Assembly (NCBI GenBank): GCA_036004405.1
Contig: DASYRM010000158.1
Location: forward strand, 34,036 to 98,035
DNA from: DASYRM01 sp036004405
GTDB taxonomy: Bacteria; Acidobacteriota; Vicinamibacteria; Vicinamibacterales; UBA2999
Length of the DNA: 64,000 bases
Direction: 5' to 3'
The translations under genes and the position numbers were made by a program. The notes beneath the pieces are model-generated. The model worked only from the letters and a program-made list of their open reading frames with translations. It searched no databases and had not been told where the DNA came from. This document shows positions 50,486 to 58,626 of this stretch, piece after piece; the stretch's first letter is position 1, and every line of letters starts with the position of its first letter.

Positions 50486-51570
50486 CCAGCGAATCTGCGC
50501 GAGCCTTTGCTCACGGGTGCAACTACCCGTGGTCAACCGACGGCGACACGGTGTTCTACGGGCTCGACTTCGGCGCCAACGTGTGGGGGTCGCACCTGGG
50601 CGTCTCCACCCGGCGAGCCGCCGTCGAGCGCGACTTCGACGACATGGCCGGCCTGGGGCTGAACGTCGTCCGCTGGTTCGTGTTCTGCGACGGCCGCGCC
50701 GGCATCGTCTACGACGAGCGCGATCTTCCCTCCGGTCTCGATCCCCACTTCTTCGCCGATCTCGATGCCGCGTTGGAGATCGCGGCGTCGCGCGCCATCG
50801 TCCTCGACCTGGTGCTCCTCGACCATCCGTGGATGTTCAGCGGCGTGCGCGTCACGCTGGCCGATCCCGTCACCGGGGGCGCGCTCGAGGCGCGGCTGCC
50901 GCGCGGGCGCGCCCACGTGCTCGGCACCGAGGCCGGCCGCCGCGCGCTCTTCGCGCACGTCCTCGAGCCGCTCGTCCGCCGCTACGGCCCGTCCGGCGAG
51001 CGCAGCGATCTCGCCTCGGCGGTGTGCGCCTACGAGTTCATGAACGAGCCGGATTTCGTGATCGACGAGTGGGAGGCCGACGTCAGCCGGCACGTGGCCT
51101 CGCCGCTCCCGTTCGAGGTGATGGCCGACCTGGTGACGCGGCTGGGCGACCTGGTGCACGCCCACAGCAGCGCGCTGTCCACGCTGGGCAGCGCGCGCGT
51201 GCGCAACCTGTGGGCCTGGGAGGATCCGGCGCTGGGGCTCGACCTGCTGCAGGTGCATACCTACCCGGACACGAAGCATCCGGAGCGCGACGTCGATCTC
51301 TACGGCCTGCCGCCGTCGGGACTTGGCGTCTCGCGCGCGGTGCTGATCGGCGAGTTCCCCTGCGACGCCGCGCGGCAGTTTCCGCCGGGCACCGCGCCGC
51401 CGCCGCGAACGCTCGATCAGTACCTCGAGTTCGCGCTCGAGCGCGGCTATGCCGGCGCGTGGCCCTGGAGCTTCAGCGGCACCGACGCCTACGGGCGCAT
51501 GCCGCACGAGCCGCTGCTGCAGTTCGCCCGCCGCCATCCCGGCCTGGTCAACCCGCACTGCCGTGCGTGA
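50482..51570 (+). CDS. Glycoside-hydrolase-like (GH5-type) TIM-barrel protein
   Basis: 362 residues without an obvious signal peptide. The fold pattern is a TIM barrel (GLNVVRWFVFCDGRAG), with the acid/base E189 in EFMNEPDF and a likely nucleophile E291 in LIGEFPC, as in clan GH-A hydrolases such as GH5. The substrate is unknown; loss of activity cannot be excluded. GTG start overlaps the previous stop (GTGA), giving translational coupling with the VWA-TPR gene. Confidence 0.72.
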   Translation: MTSESARAFAHGCNYPWSTDGDTVFYGLDFGANVWGSHLGVSTRRAAVERDFDDMAGLGLNVVRWFVFCDGRAGIVYDERDLPSGLDPHFFADLDAALEIAASRAIVLDLVLLDHPWMFSGVRVTLADPVTGGALEARLPRGRAHVLGTEAGRRALFAHVLEPLVRRYGPSGERSDLASAVCAYEFMNEPDFVIDEWEADVSRHVASPLPFEVMADLVTRLGDLVHAHSSALSTLGSARVRNLWAWEDPALGLDLLQVHTYPDTKHPERDVDLYGLPPSGLGVSRAVLIGEFPCDAARQFPPGTAPPPRTLDQYLEFALERGYAGAWPWSFSGTDAYGRMPHEPLLQFARRHPGLVNPHCRA

Positions 51571-52141
51571 CGCCCCCTCGCTCGCCACGCTGGCGTGGCT
51601 GGTGACCCGCGACGCCAACAAGACCATCGGCAGCGGCATGGCGTCGATCGAGCTGCTGCGGCGCACGCTCGAGCGCCGTGGCTGGATCGACGACCGCGAG
51701 CACGGCGTCCTCAACGCGGTGGCGCGGTTCACGCCGGGCACGAACGTCCTGGCCTACCTGGCCGCGCTCGGCTGGTCGTTCCACGGCGCCGCCGGTGCGG
51801 TCGTGGCCGTGCTCGGCGGATCGCTGCCCGGCTCGGTGATCGTGACGATCCTTACCGCCGCGGCGGCGACCCTCGATCGATGGCGTGTCGTGCGCGTGGC
51901 GCTCACCGTCGCGACGCTGGTGGCGGCCGGACTCGTGCTCGCGAACGCCTGGTCGCTGGTCCGGCCCCACGTCCGAGGCGCGCGCGTCGGATGGGCCCTG
52001 GCCTCTGCGGCTCTCGCGGCGGCACTCTACCTGGCAGGGGCCACTCCCGTCCGCGTGCTGCTCGTGCTCGCGATCTGGGGCTCTCTGACGCCTAGCGAGG
52101 CTACGCCTCAGACTGAAAAACATGTGGCTCCGCCTCGCTAG
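51563..52141 (+). CDS. chrA: Chromate-transporter (CHR) half protein, N-type
   Basis: 192 residues with about five or six membrane helices. It resembles the CHR domain of ChrA (RFTPGTNVLAYLAALGW, VLGGSLPGSVIV). GTG at 51563 overlaps the glycosidase stop by 8 nt. The last 18 codons (SLTPSEATPQTEKHVAPPR) are encoded by the dispersed repeat at 52088-52141, whose final TAG is the stop; the original C-terminus was probably different. Short CHR proteins usually act as pairs, and the second half follows. Confidence 0.72.
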   Translation: MRDAPSLATLAWLVTRDANKTIGSGMASIELLRRTLERRGWIDDREHGVLNAVARFTPGTNVLAYLAALGWSFHGAAGAVVAVLGGSLPGSVIVTILTAAAATLDRWRVVRVALTVATLVAAGLVLANAWSLVRPHVRGARVGWALASAALAAALYLAGATPVRVLLVLAIWGSLTPSEATPQTEKHVAPPR

Positions 52142-52173
52142 GGCAGTGTCTGCTTTGCCCGCCTTCGGCGGGC
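52088..52173 (+). repeat. Dispersed repeat, TAGCGAGGC family, copy 1
   Basis: An imperfect inverted repeat: CTAGCGAGGC near 52092 faces GCCTCGCTAG near 52141, with CTCAGACTGA between. It is followed by GGCAGTGTC and a GCCCGCC-TTC-GGCGGGC hairpin (52157-52173). A related copy lies at 61280-61331. Confidence 0.6.
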
Positions 52174-52189
52174 GTTGGGTGGTGGCAGC

Positions 52190-52618
52190 ATGAGCCTGCT
52201 GCTGCTCTACGCGCTGCTGCTCAAGGCCTCGGTGACGTCGTTCAGCGGCGTGGGAGCGTTGCCGCAGATTCGGCAGGATCTCGTCGTCACCTATCGCGTG
52301 ATGAGCGACGAGGATCTCAGTCGCGCGGTCCTGTTCGGCCGGTCCTCGCCCGGCCCGGTCGGGCTGTATATCGTGTCGGTTGGGCACGCCGTGCGGGGCG
52401 TCCCCGGCGCGATCGTGGGGTGGCTGGCGCTGGCCTCGCCCGCGTTCCTGGCCATTCCGATGCTGGCGCTGCTGCGGCGCTGGCTCCACCTGTCGCGCGT
52501 GCGCAGCGCCCTCGATGCGGTGATCATCGCCAGCGCCACGCTGCTGGTGCCGTCCGGGCTCCTGCTCGCCCGCGACGCGATCATGCAGTTGGCCGGTTTC
52601 GTAGGGGCACATCTTTAG
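52190..52618 (+). CDS. chrA: Chromate-transporter (CHR) half protein, C-type
   Basis: 142 residues. The N-terminal helix region (ALLLKASVTSFSGVGALPQI) has the FxGVGxxP pattern of CHR domains, followed by RSSPGPVGLY (the PGP motif) and further helices. The ATG at 52190 is clear. The C-terminus GFVGAHL and stop are encoded by a REP-like element, the TAG coming from its TTTA loop and following G. With the previous gene it forms a two-protein (short-chain) CHR transporter; chromate as substrate is not proven. Confidence 0.72.
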   Translation: MSLLLLYALLLKASVTSFSGVGALPQIRQDLVVTYRVMSDEDLSRAVLFGRSSPGPVGLYIVSVGHAVRGVPGAIVGWLALASPAFLAIPMLALLRRWLHLSRVRSALDAVIIASATLLVPSGLLLARDAIMQLAGFVGAHL

Positions 52619-52626
52619 ATGTGCCC
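52601..52626 (+). repeat. REP-like palindrome
   Basis: GTAG, arm GGGCACATC, loop TTTA, arm GATGTGCCC. It terminates the chrA half gene and uses the same stem as the copy at 38343. Confidence 0.75.
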
Positions 52627-52634
52627 GATCAGCA

Positions 52635-52662
52635 GGCGGACCTCTACGAGGTCCGCCTCTAC
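52635..52662 (-). repeat. REP-like palindrome, GTAGAGGC variant
   Basis: GGCGGACCTC (52635-52644) and GAGGTCCGCC (52648-52657) form a perfect 10-bp stem with a 3-nt loop, followed by TCTAC, giving a minus-strand GTAGAGGC head. Confidence 0.68.
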
Positions 52663-52670
52663 GACTACGA

Positions 52671-52685
52671 CAGGTCCGCCTCTAC
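52671..52685 (-). repeat. Half copy of the GTAGAGGC variant
   Basis: Head and one arm only (CAGGTCCGCCTCTAC on the plus strand). Its CTA (52682-52684) is the TAG stop of phoD copy 1. Confidence 0.6.
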
Positions 52686-54229
52686 GACGGTACGAGGCGC
52701 GACGAGCCGCGCTCGCACACGAAGCTCGCGGCCTTCGACTCGTCGGCGGTGCGCTCGGTCACTGTACGCACGTGATACCACTCGGCCAGCAGCCGCTCGC
52801 GGGTGATGTCGAGCGTGACGTATCCGCGGCGATCGCCGTCCATGTATCGCATGTGCGGTGAGGCGCTGTGGAACTGCTTGGCGCGATCGCGCGAGCCGGC
52901 GCGGGAAAAGAACGGCGGCGAGGTGACGGCCGGCGTGATGATCTCCACCGCCAGCGACCCGCGCCCCGTAGTCTCGTCATATCCCGACAACGGGCTGCGC
53001 GGGAGGTCGAGTGCCCACGAGCTGTGGATGTCGCCCGTCAGCACAGCCACGTCCGCGATGCGGTCGTGCTCGACGCAGTCGAAGAAACGCGACCGCGCGG
53101 CCGGGTAGCCCTCCCAGTTGTCCACCTCCAGCGCCGAGCCCACTTGCGGCACGAAGGGGGCGAAGATGACCTGCTGGCCGAGCAGGCGCCACGCGGTGCC
53201 CGCGCGCTGGGAGGATCGCAGGGTGTCGTAGAGCCACGCCTCCTGCTCGATGCCAAGCATCGAGCGCCGCGGGCTGGTCAGGGCGACATAGTCGCTCGCG
53301 AGCACCTGTTGATCGCGATACGAGCGCCCGTCGAGCATCATCACGTCGGCCAGGCCGCCGAAGCCGAAACGCCGATACATGCGCGGCGACTCGCGGAGCG
53401 GCAGCCACTCGTCGAACGCCTGCCGCGCCGCGGCCTTGCGCGCCGCCCACGGCCCCTGCTCCGCCTCGTGCCGCAGCGCGCCATCCCGCCACGAATCGTT
53501 GGCGCTCTCGTGGTCGTCCCACACCGCGATGCACGGGTGGAGGGCGTGCAGCGCCGCCAGATCGGGATCGAGGTGCTGGCTGGCGTAGCGCAGGCGGTAA
53601 TCGTCGAGTCCGACGCACTCGTGCGCCGGCGCCGGTACTCGCCCGACCACGCGGTCGATGCCGGGCGTGGTGGTCGAATACTCGTAGATGTAATCGCCGA
53701 GGAAGAGGACGGCGTCGAGGTCTTGCCGTGCGCCGATGTTGCGGTAGGCGTTGAAGTAGCCCTTTTCGAAATCCGCGCAGGAGACGACGGCCAGGCGCAG
53801 GTGCGCGGCGCCTCGCGCCGGCAGCGTGCGGGTGCGGCCGACCGCGGACTGCTCGCCGGCGGCGTCGAACGCGTAGTAGTAGGTGGCGCCCGGCCGCAGC
53901 CCCGTCGCCTCGACCTTTACCGTGAAGTCGCGCTCGGGCCGCGCCACGGCGGCGCCTTGCGCGACGATGCGGGTCAGCCGATCGTCGTCCGCCACGCGCC
54001 ACCGTACCGGGACCGGCGCGGGCGCGCCTCCGGCGGCGGGCGTGGTCCGGGTCCAGAGCACGACGCGGTCGGCCAGCGGATCGCCGCTGGCGATGCCGTG
54101 ACGAAACACGCGGCGGCCATCGTCGGGTGTTTGCGCGCCGAGCAGCACCGGCCAGGCGGCCAGCGACGCCCCCGCGGAATAGAGAAAGTCGCGGCGTGTG
54201 ATTGCGTTCCTACCGGCTCGCCTGCTCAC
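52682..54229 (-). CDS. phoD: Alkaline phosphatase D-type phosphodiesterase, copy 1
   Basis: 515 residues. A Tat signal (ITRRDFLYSAGASLAAWP) is followed by the PhoD N-domain (FRHGIASGDPLADRVVLWTRTTP) and the metallophosphatase domain: VSCADF, FLGDYIYEY, WDDHESAND, and VLTGDIHSSW. Metal ligands (D, H, Cys-containing strand) are intact, so secreted phosphoesterase activity is likely. The GTG at 54229 follows AAGGCAGG by several nt. It lies 14 nt after copy 2. Confidence 0.87.
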   Translation of the reverse strand: MSRRAGRNAITRRDFLYSAGASLAAWPVLLGAQTPDDGRRVFRHGIASGDPLADRVVLWTRTTPAAGGAPAPVPVRWRVADDDRLTRIVAQGAAVARPERDFTVKVEATGLRPGATYYYAFDAAGEQSAVGRTRTLPARGAAHLRLAVVSCADFEKGYFNAYRNIGARQDLDAVLFLGDYIYEYSTTTPGIDRVVGRVPAPAHECVGLDDYRLRYASQHLDPDLAALHALHPCIAVWDDHESANDSWRDGALRHEAEQGPWAARKAAARQAFDEWLPLRESPRMYRRFGFGGLADVMMLDGRSYRDQQVLASDYVALTSPRRSMLGIEQEAWLYDTLRSSQRAGTAWRLLGQQVIFAPFVPQVGSALEVDNWEGYPAARSRFFDCVEHDRIADVAVLTGDIHSSWALDLPRSPLSGYDETTGRGSLAVEIITPAVTSPPFFSRAGSRDRAKQFHSASPHMRYMDGDRRGYVTLDITRERLLAEWYHVRTVTERTADESKAASFVCERGSSRLVPS

Positions 54230-54246
54230 CTGCCTACCTGCCTTCA
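54210..54246. repeat. Short-period repeat (8-9 nt) between phoD copies
   Basis: CCTGCTCA, CCTGCCTA, CCTGCCTT units in tandem. They span the intercistronic gap and the start of copy 1. Confidence 0.4.
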
Positions 54247-55785
54247 GGCTTTCGACAGTCTGGAGGATCCCGCTTCGCTCACGTAGGCCGCGAAGCGTGA
54301 CTCTGCGTCCGATCGCGTGTCCACGGCGGGCACGTGATACCACTCGGAGTGCAGCCGCGCCTTCGTGAGGTCGAGCAGCACGTAGCCGCGGTGCTCGCCC
54401 TCCACGAACTTGAGGTGTGGCGCCACGAGCTGCAGGAGCGACGTGGCATCCCGCATCGACGCGCTCGCGAAGAGCGGCGGCGAGCTGATGGCCGGCGTGA
54501 CCAGCTCCACGGCCAGCGACCCCTCGCCGGTGTTGCCGGCGTAGCCGCGCAGCGGGCTGCGCGGAACGTCGAACGCCCACGAGCTGTGGATGTCGCCGGT
54601 GAGGATGGCCACGTTCGACAGGCGGTTCTTCTCGAGCGCGTCGAAGACGCGGGCGCGGGCCGCGGGATATCCGTCCCAGACGTCGGTGTTCTGCGGCGGC
54701 ACTCCCGGCGGCGAGATGGGGGAGAACATCGTCTGCTGGCCGATGAGCCGCCAGGTCGTGCCCTCGCTCTGCGACCGCTGCAGCCCCGTGAAGAGCCAGT
54801 CCTCCTGCGCCTTGCCCATCAGAGTGCGCGCCGGGTCGGCGAGGGTGGCTGCGTCACGGGGCGCCGCCTGCTTGTCGCGGAAGCTGCGCGTGTCGAGCAT
54901 CAGCAGATCGGCGAGGCGTCCGAAGCGGAAGCTGCGATACAGGTGAAACGTGCCGGCGCCCGTCTCGCGCACCGGCATCCACTCGCGATACGCCTGGAGC
55001 CCCGCGGCGAGGCGCGTCGCCCAGTCGCCACGATTCGGCCGATGGCCCGCCGCGCCATCGCGCCACCAGTCGTTGATGATTTCGTGGTCGTCCCACACCG
55101 CGATGAAGGGGTGCGCGGCGTGCGCCGCCTGCAGATCGACGTCGCTGCGGTAGGTGGCATAGCGCATGCGGTAGTCGGCCAGCGTCGAGGCCTCGCCGGC
55201 CGGCATCGGCACGCGTCCCGAGCCGGAGCCGTCTCCATACACCCCGTTGGCGAATTCGTAGATGTAGTCGCCCAGGTGCACGACGGCATCGAGGTCGTCG
55301 CGCCTGGCCACGCAGCGATAGACATTGAAGTAGCCGGCGGGGTAGTTCGAACAGGAGATCGAGGCCAGCCTGACTCGCGCCACGTCGTCCTGCGGCAGCG
55401 TCTTCGTGCGCCCGATCGCCGAGCGCTCGCCGCCGGCGTCGAAGCCGTAGTAGTAGGTGCGGCCAGGTCGCAGCCCGCCGGCGTCGACTTTGACGGTGTA
55501 ATCGCGCGCGCTCGAGGTCTCGACGGCGCCGCTCGCGACCACTTTCTGCAGACGCTCGTCGTCGGCGACGATCCACCGGACGGGCAGCGTGCCGGCGGCG
55601 GTCTCGATGCGCGGCGTCACGCGCGTCCAGAGCATCACGCGATCGGTCAGCGGGTCGCCGCTCGCGACGCCGTGGCGGAATATCGGCGGCGGATCGCTGC
55701 TCTGGCGGGCTGCGACTGCGAGGGCGGGCCACGCGACCGCCGTGCCCAGCGCGCCGCCGATGAACTGCCGCCTGGAGTAGCGCAT
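54244..55785 (-). CDS. phoD: Alkaline phosphatase D-type phosphodiesterase, copy 2
   Basis: 513 residues from the ATG at 55785 (MRYSRRQFIGGALG, Tat signal). Same domain order as copy 1: FRHGVASGDPLTDRVMLWTR, SISCSNYPAG, HLGDYIYEF, WDDHEIIND, ILTGDIHSSW. The two copies are well diverged and both appear functional. The start overlaps the stop of the upstream membrane gene by 1 nt (TGATG). Confidence 0.88.
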   Translation of the reverse strand: MRYSRRQFIGGALGTAVAWPALAVAARQSSDPPPIFRHGVASGDPLTDRVMLWTRVTPRIETAAGTLPVRWIVADDERLQKVVASGAVETSSARDYTVKVDAGGLRPGRTYYYGFDAGGERSAIGRTKTLPQDDVARVRLASISCSNYPAGYFNVYRCVARRDDLDAVVHLGDYIYEFANGVYGDGSGSGRVPMPAGEASTLADYRMRYATYRSDVDLQAAHAAHPFIAVWDDHEIINDWWRDGAAGHRPNRGDWATRLAAGLQAYREWMPVRETGAGTFHLYRSFRFGRLADLLMLDTRSFRDKQAAPRDAATLADPARTLMGKAQEDWLFTGLQRSQSEGTTWRLIGQQTMFSPISPPGVPPQNTDVWDGYPAARARVFDALEKNRLSNVAILTGDIHSSWAFDVPRSPLRGYAGNTGEGSLAVELVTPAISSPPLFASASMRDATSLLQLVAPHLKFVEGEHRGYVLLDLTKARLHSEWYHVPAVDTRSDAESRFAAYVSEAGSSRLSKA

Positions 55786-56087
55786 CACGCGCGATCGTAG
55801 CCGAGATCCTCCCGTACCGGGACCGGGGCCGCGCAACGGGCGCCGCGCTGACGGCACATGCGGAGGTTGCTGGCGTGCGCGGCCATCACCATTGCCGCGC
55901 CACAGACCGTCGCGAGAAGTGCCAGCGGCCCTTCGTTCCCGGTAACCGCGTTGAAGGCGAGCAGCGCCGCGCCGGCAAGGAACGGGATGAGCGCGCGCCG
56001 GCGGCCGTGCACCTGAAGGCACCCGAGTCCCAGCCCGAACGCACTGGTGGCGATCGGCCACCCATCGATTTCCGCACATGCGTTCAT
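55785..56087 (-). CDS. MerC-like membrane protein fragment
   Basis: 100 residues, with two to three hydrophobic helices and an ending AAHASNLRMCRQR that resembles the C-terminal motif of MerC-domain proteins. The family is usually about 120-140 residues, and the expected N-terminal metal-binding part is not seen, so this may be a truncated or unusual member. Reading further upstream gives no MerC-like sequence. The stop overlaps phoD copy 2 by 1 nt. Confidence 0.4.
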   Translation of the reverse strand: MNACAEIDGWPIATSAFGLGLGCLQVHGRRRALIPFLAGAALLAFNAVTGNEGPLALLATVCGAAMVMAAHASNLRMCRQRGARCAAPVPVREDLGYDRA

Positions 56088-56162
56088 TGATCGCCGGCGC
56101 GGGTCGGCGGCGGAACCTCTATTTGATGAGCGTGCGGATCGCTGATACGAACGGCAGGATGT

Positions 56163-56189
56163 GGCGAACCGGCTCGAGTCCGGTTCGCC
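56163..56189. terminator. Hairpin downstream of the TonB receptor
   Basis: GGCGAACCGG pairs perfectly with CCGGTTCGCC around a 7-nt loop (10-bp stem), 13 nt after the receptor stop. There is no clear T-run; it may be a terminator or another palindromic repeat. Confidence 0.45.
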
Positions 56190-56201
56190 AGATGGTGAGG
56201 A

Positions 56202-58394
56202 CTAGAACTTCACGCTGTAGACGATCGCAAAATTGCGTCCCATTTCGGGCGCGAGGTCCTTCAGGTAGTTCAAGTGGTTGCGATACAGGGCGTTGGTGGC
56301 GTTGTCGAGCCGCGCGGTGATGGTGTTGGCGGCGCGATTGTTTCCGAAGGTATACGACGCGAACACCTTCATCAGGTTGTAGCCGTCGGTGGGCGTCTCG
56401 CCGATGACCGAGCCGCCAAAGCCAAGCGCATAGACGCGATCCTGCTTCGCGGTGAAGATGCCGTCGACGCCCGCCTGGAAGGCGTTCTTCTGGAGTCGCA
56501 GTCCGGCGCGGCCGCGAAGCGGCGGAATCCTTGGCAAAGCCGTGTCCGAGCTCGAGAAATCCCCCCGGACGTAGTCCAGCCCTCCCTCCACCCACAGCAG
56601 GGGGCCGACCTTGACGTCGAGGTGGGACTCAACCCCCGCGAGACGGCCGTCGGCCTGTGCGAACTCGGTCACGGCCAGCCCTTCCTCCTCATCGACCTCG
56701 CCGGTGAACTGACGGAAGATGAAGTTGTCGATGCGGTTGACGAAGAACGTCACCTCACCGGTGGCGACGGCGCTTCGCCACCGCAGCGATGCGTCGAACC
56801 CCAGCGAGTGCTCGGAGTCGAGATCCGGGTTGCCGTTCTCGATCGCGTTGTTCCCGGGATGGGGGCCGTGAAAGTAGAGCTCCTCGAGCGCGGGATTGCG
56901 CGACGCGTGGGCCAGGCTGAAGGCAATCGTCGTGCGATCCGTCGGCAGGAAGAGGAGGCCAACGGATCCGGAGAGATTGGTGAAATCGCGTGCCGGTTCA
57001 TCAACCTTGGGTTCGAACGAGGAGTGCTCGACGCGCCCGCCGAATTGCACCTGAACGTGCTGGCTCGCGGCGACCTCTTCGTAGAGATACACGGCGCCAC
57101 CGCGTTGATCGACTTCCGGCGACAGCGCTTCCTCGCCAGCGGCGGAGAAGTTGCGCGTCAGGAACGATCCGCCAATCGAGCCGCTCATCCGGCCGACCCG
57201 GCGGTGGTGCCCGAGCAGCTCGAGCTCCGTGGTGTTGTTGATGAACGACGTGGCAATCTCCTCGCCATCCAGCTCGTCGTGCTTGTAACGGCGCACGCCG
57301 AATGAGCCACGCAGGCCGTCGAAGAACCCGCCCATGTTACGCGTCTCACCGCGGACGGTGACGTTCTGCCGGCGCGGGTCGAGATTCGTCTGCCCGGCCT
57401 CGACGAATGGGATGCCGTAATGCGACTTGTCCCAGGCGTAGCTTGCCCCCAGATAACCGCGCTCCGATGTGTAGCCGGCGCCAATTTCCGCCGACCCGGC
57501 GCGGTTGAATGAATTCGGAATGTCACCGTCCGGGCTCTTGAAGTCGTTCGAGCGCCGCCCGCTCCCGGCGAGGTGCACCGCGAATGTGCCGTTTCCGAGG
57601 GTGACGTCTCCTGCGGCGCCGCCGCCTGGGGCGCCGGACATGGCGTCCAGCGTGAAGGATCCAGTCGGACGCGTCACCGGCGCGCGCGGGATGTCGTTGG
57701 TGATGACGTTGACGAGGCCGCCAATGGCGTTGGCGCCGTAGAGCAGCGTAGCCGGCCCGCGCACCACCTCGATGCTGGACGCCGAGGCGGGGTTGACGTT
57801 CACGCCGTGGTCGCCGGATTGGCTCGACAGATCGCCCATGCGAAGCCCGTCTTCGACGATCAGCACGCGATCGCCGTCGAGGCCGCGGATGACCGGGCGG
57901 GCGGGGCCGGGACCGAAGCTCCGTAACGCAATGCCAGGCTCGTTCTCGATCGTGGCGCCGAGCGTGCCCTGCAGCTCCTTGGTCAGCTCCTGACCGCCGA
58001 GTACGTCGGTGGCCTGGAACGATTCGAACTGGCTGCGGCCCTCGGGGCTCACCGACGTCACCTCGCTGAAGTGCAGCTCCGGAATCAGCAGGACGTCCGC
58101 GGTCTGGGTTCCAGGCGCCACCGTCAGATCCATCCGTTCCGGCAGAAACTGGTTCAGGCGGACGATGACGTGGTACATCCCGGGGGGCACGTTGGCAACG
58201 CTGTACTTGCCGGCGGAATCGGTGGTGGATTGCCGGCTGAAGGTCGTGGATTCAATGGTCACGGTGGCTTTCGCTACCGGGTCGCCATTGAGCCTGTTGG
58301 TGACGGTACCGGAAACCGTGGATGTCTGCTGGGCAGCGGCCTGGAGCGGAACGGCCGCCAGCGCCAGCGAAAGAATGGCCAGTCTGAGTGTCAT
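56202..58394 (-). CDS. TonB-dependent outer-membrane receptor
   Basis: 730 residues from the ATG at 58394, with AGGAG 5 nt upstream. Signal peptide (cleavage near QAAAQQ, 22), CarboxypepD_reg-like domain (VSGTVTNRLNGDPVAKATVTIES), plug domain (RPVIRGLDGDRVLIVEDGLRMGDLSSQSGDHGVNVNPAS, ATLLYGANAIGGLVNVI) and a 22-strand-type barrel ending in VYSVKF, with the terminal Phe typical of outer-membrane barrels. The plug and barrel resemble metal/heme-type receptors, but ligand assignment is not possible. Confidence 0.86.
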   Translation of the reverse strand: MTLRLAILSLALAAVPLQAAAQQTSTVSGTVTNRLNGDPVAKATVTIESTTFSRQSTTDSAGKYSVANVPPGMYHVIVRLNQFLPERMDLTVAPGTQTADVLLIPELHFSEVTSVSPEGRSQFESFQATDVLGGQELTKELQGTLGATIENEPGIALRSFGPGPARPVIRGLDGDRVLIVEDGLRMGDLSSQSGDHGVNVNPASASSIEVVRGPATLLYGANAIGGLVNVITNDIPRAPVTRPTGSFTLDAMSGAPGGGAAGDVTLGNGTFAVHLAGSGRRSNDFKSPDGDIPNSFNRAGSAEIGAGYTSERGYLGASYAWDKSHYGIPFVEAGQTNLDPRRQNVTVRGETRNMGGFFDGLRGSFGVRRYKHDELDGEEIATSFINNTTELELLGHHRRVGRMSGSIGGSFLTRNFSAAGEEALSPEVDQRGGAVYLYEEVAASQHVQVQFGGRVEHSSFEPKVDEPARDFTNLSGSVGLLFLPTDRTTIAFSLAHASRNPALEELYFHGPHPGNNAIENGNPDLDSEHSLGFDASLRWRSAVATGEVTFFVNRIDNFIFRQFTGEVDEEEGLAVTEFAQADGRLAGVESHLDVKVGPLLWVEGGLDYVRGDFSSSDTALPRIPPLRGRAGLRLQKNAFQAGVDGIFTAKQDRVYALGFGGSVIGETPTDGYNLMKVFASYTFGNNRAANTITARLDNATNALYRNHLNYLKDLAPEMGRNFAIVYSVKF

Positions 58395-58626
58395 GAGGAC
58401 TCCTGACCGGGCACCGTACTCGACTCCGGAAGGGGTGAGCGACAAGAAGGCGATGGACGGTCGGTCTGACCCCATGACCGGCTGTTCGTTCACAATGGAA
58501 GGGTGTGGCGGCCATCCGTTCCGGGAGTGCGCCCGCTCGTTGGGCCGAGACGTCCGGCGGTTGAGTTTTCTTGAGGTGCTGCCGCCGCACGCGGGACACT
58601 AGTCGCGCGCGCCGCCCATTTTCGAC

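Noticed and set aside
51563..52618. One ChrA gene broken by a repeat insertion
   Set aside because: The second half has its own good start and each half is the size of a short CHR protein, which act as pairs. A past break cannot be fully excluded.
56163..56189. tRNA-like fragment (a T-arm-like GGTTCG)
   Set aside because: Only one perfect hairpin; no acceptor stem or anticodon arm can be drawn around it.
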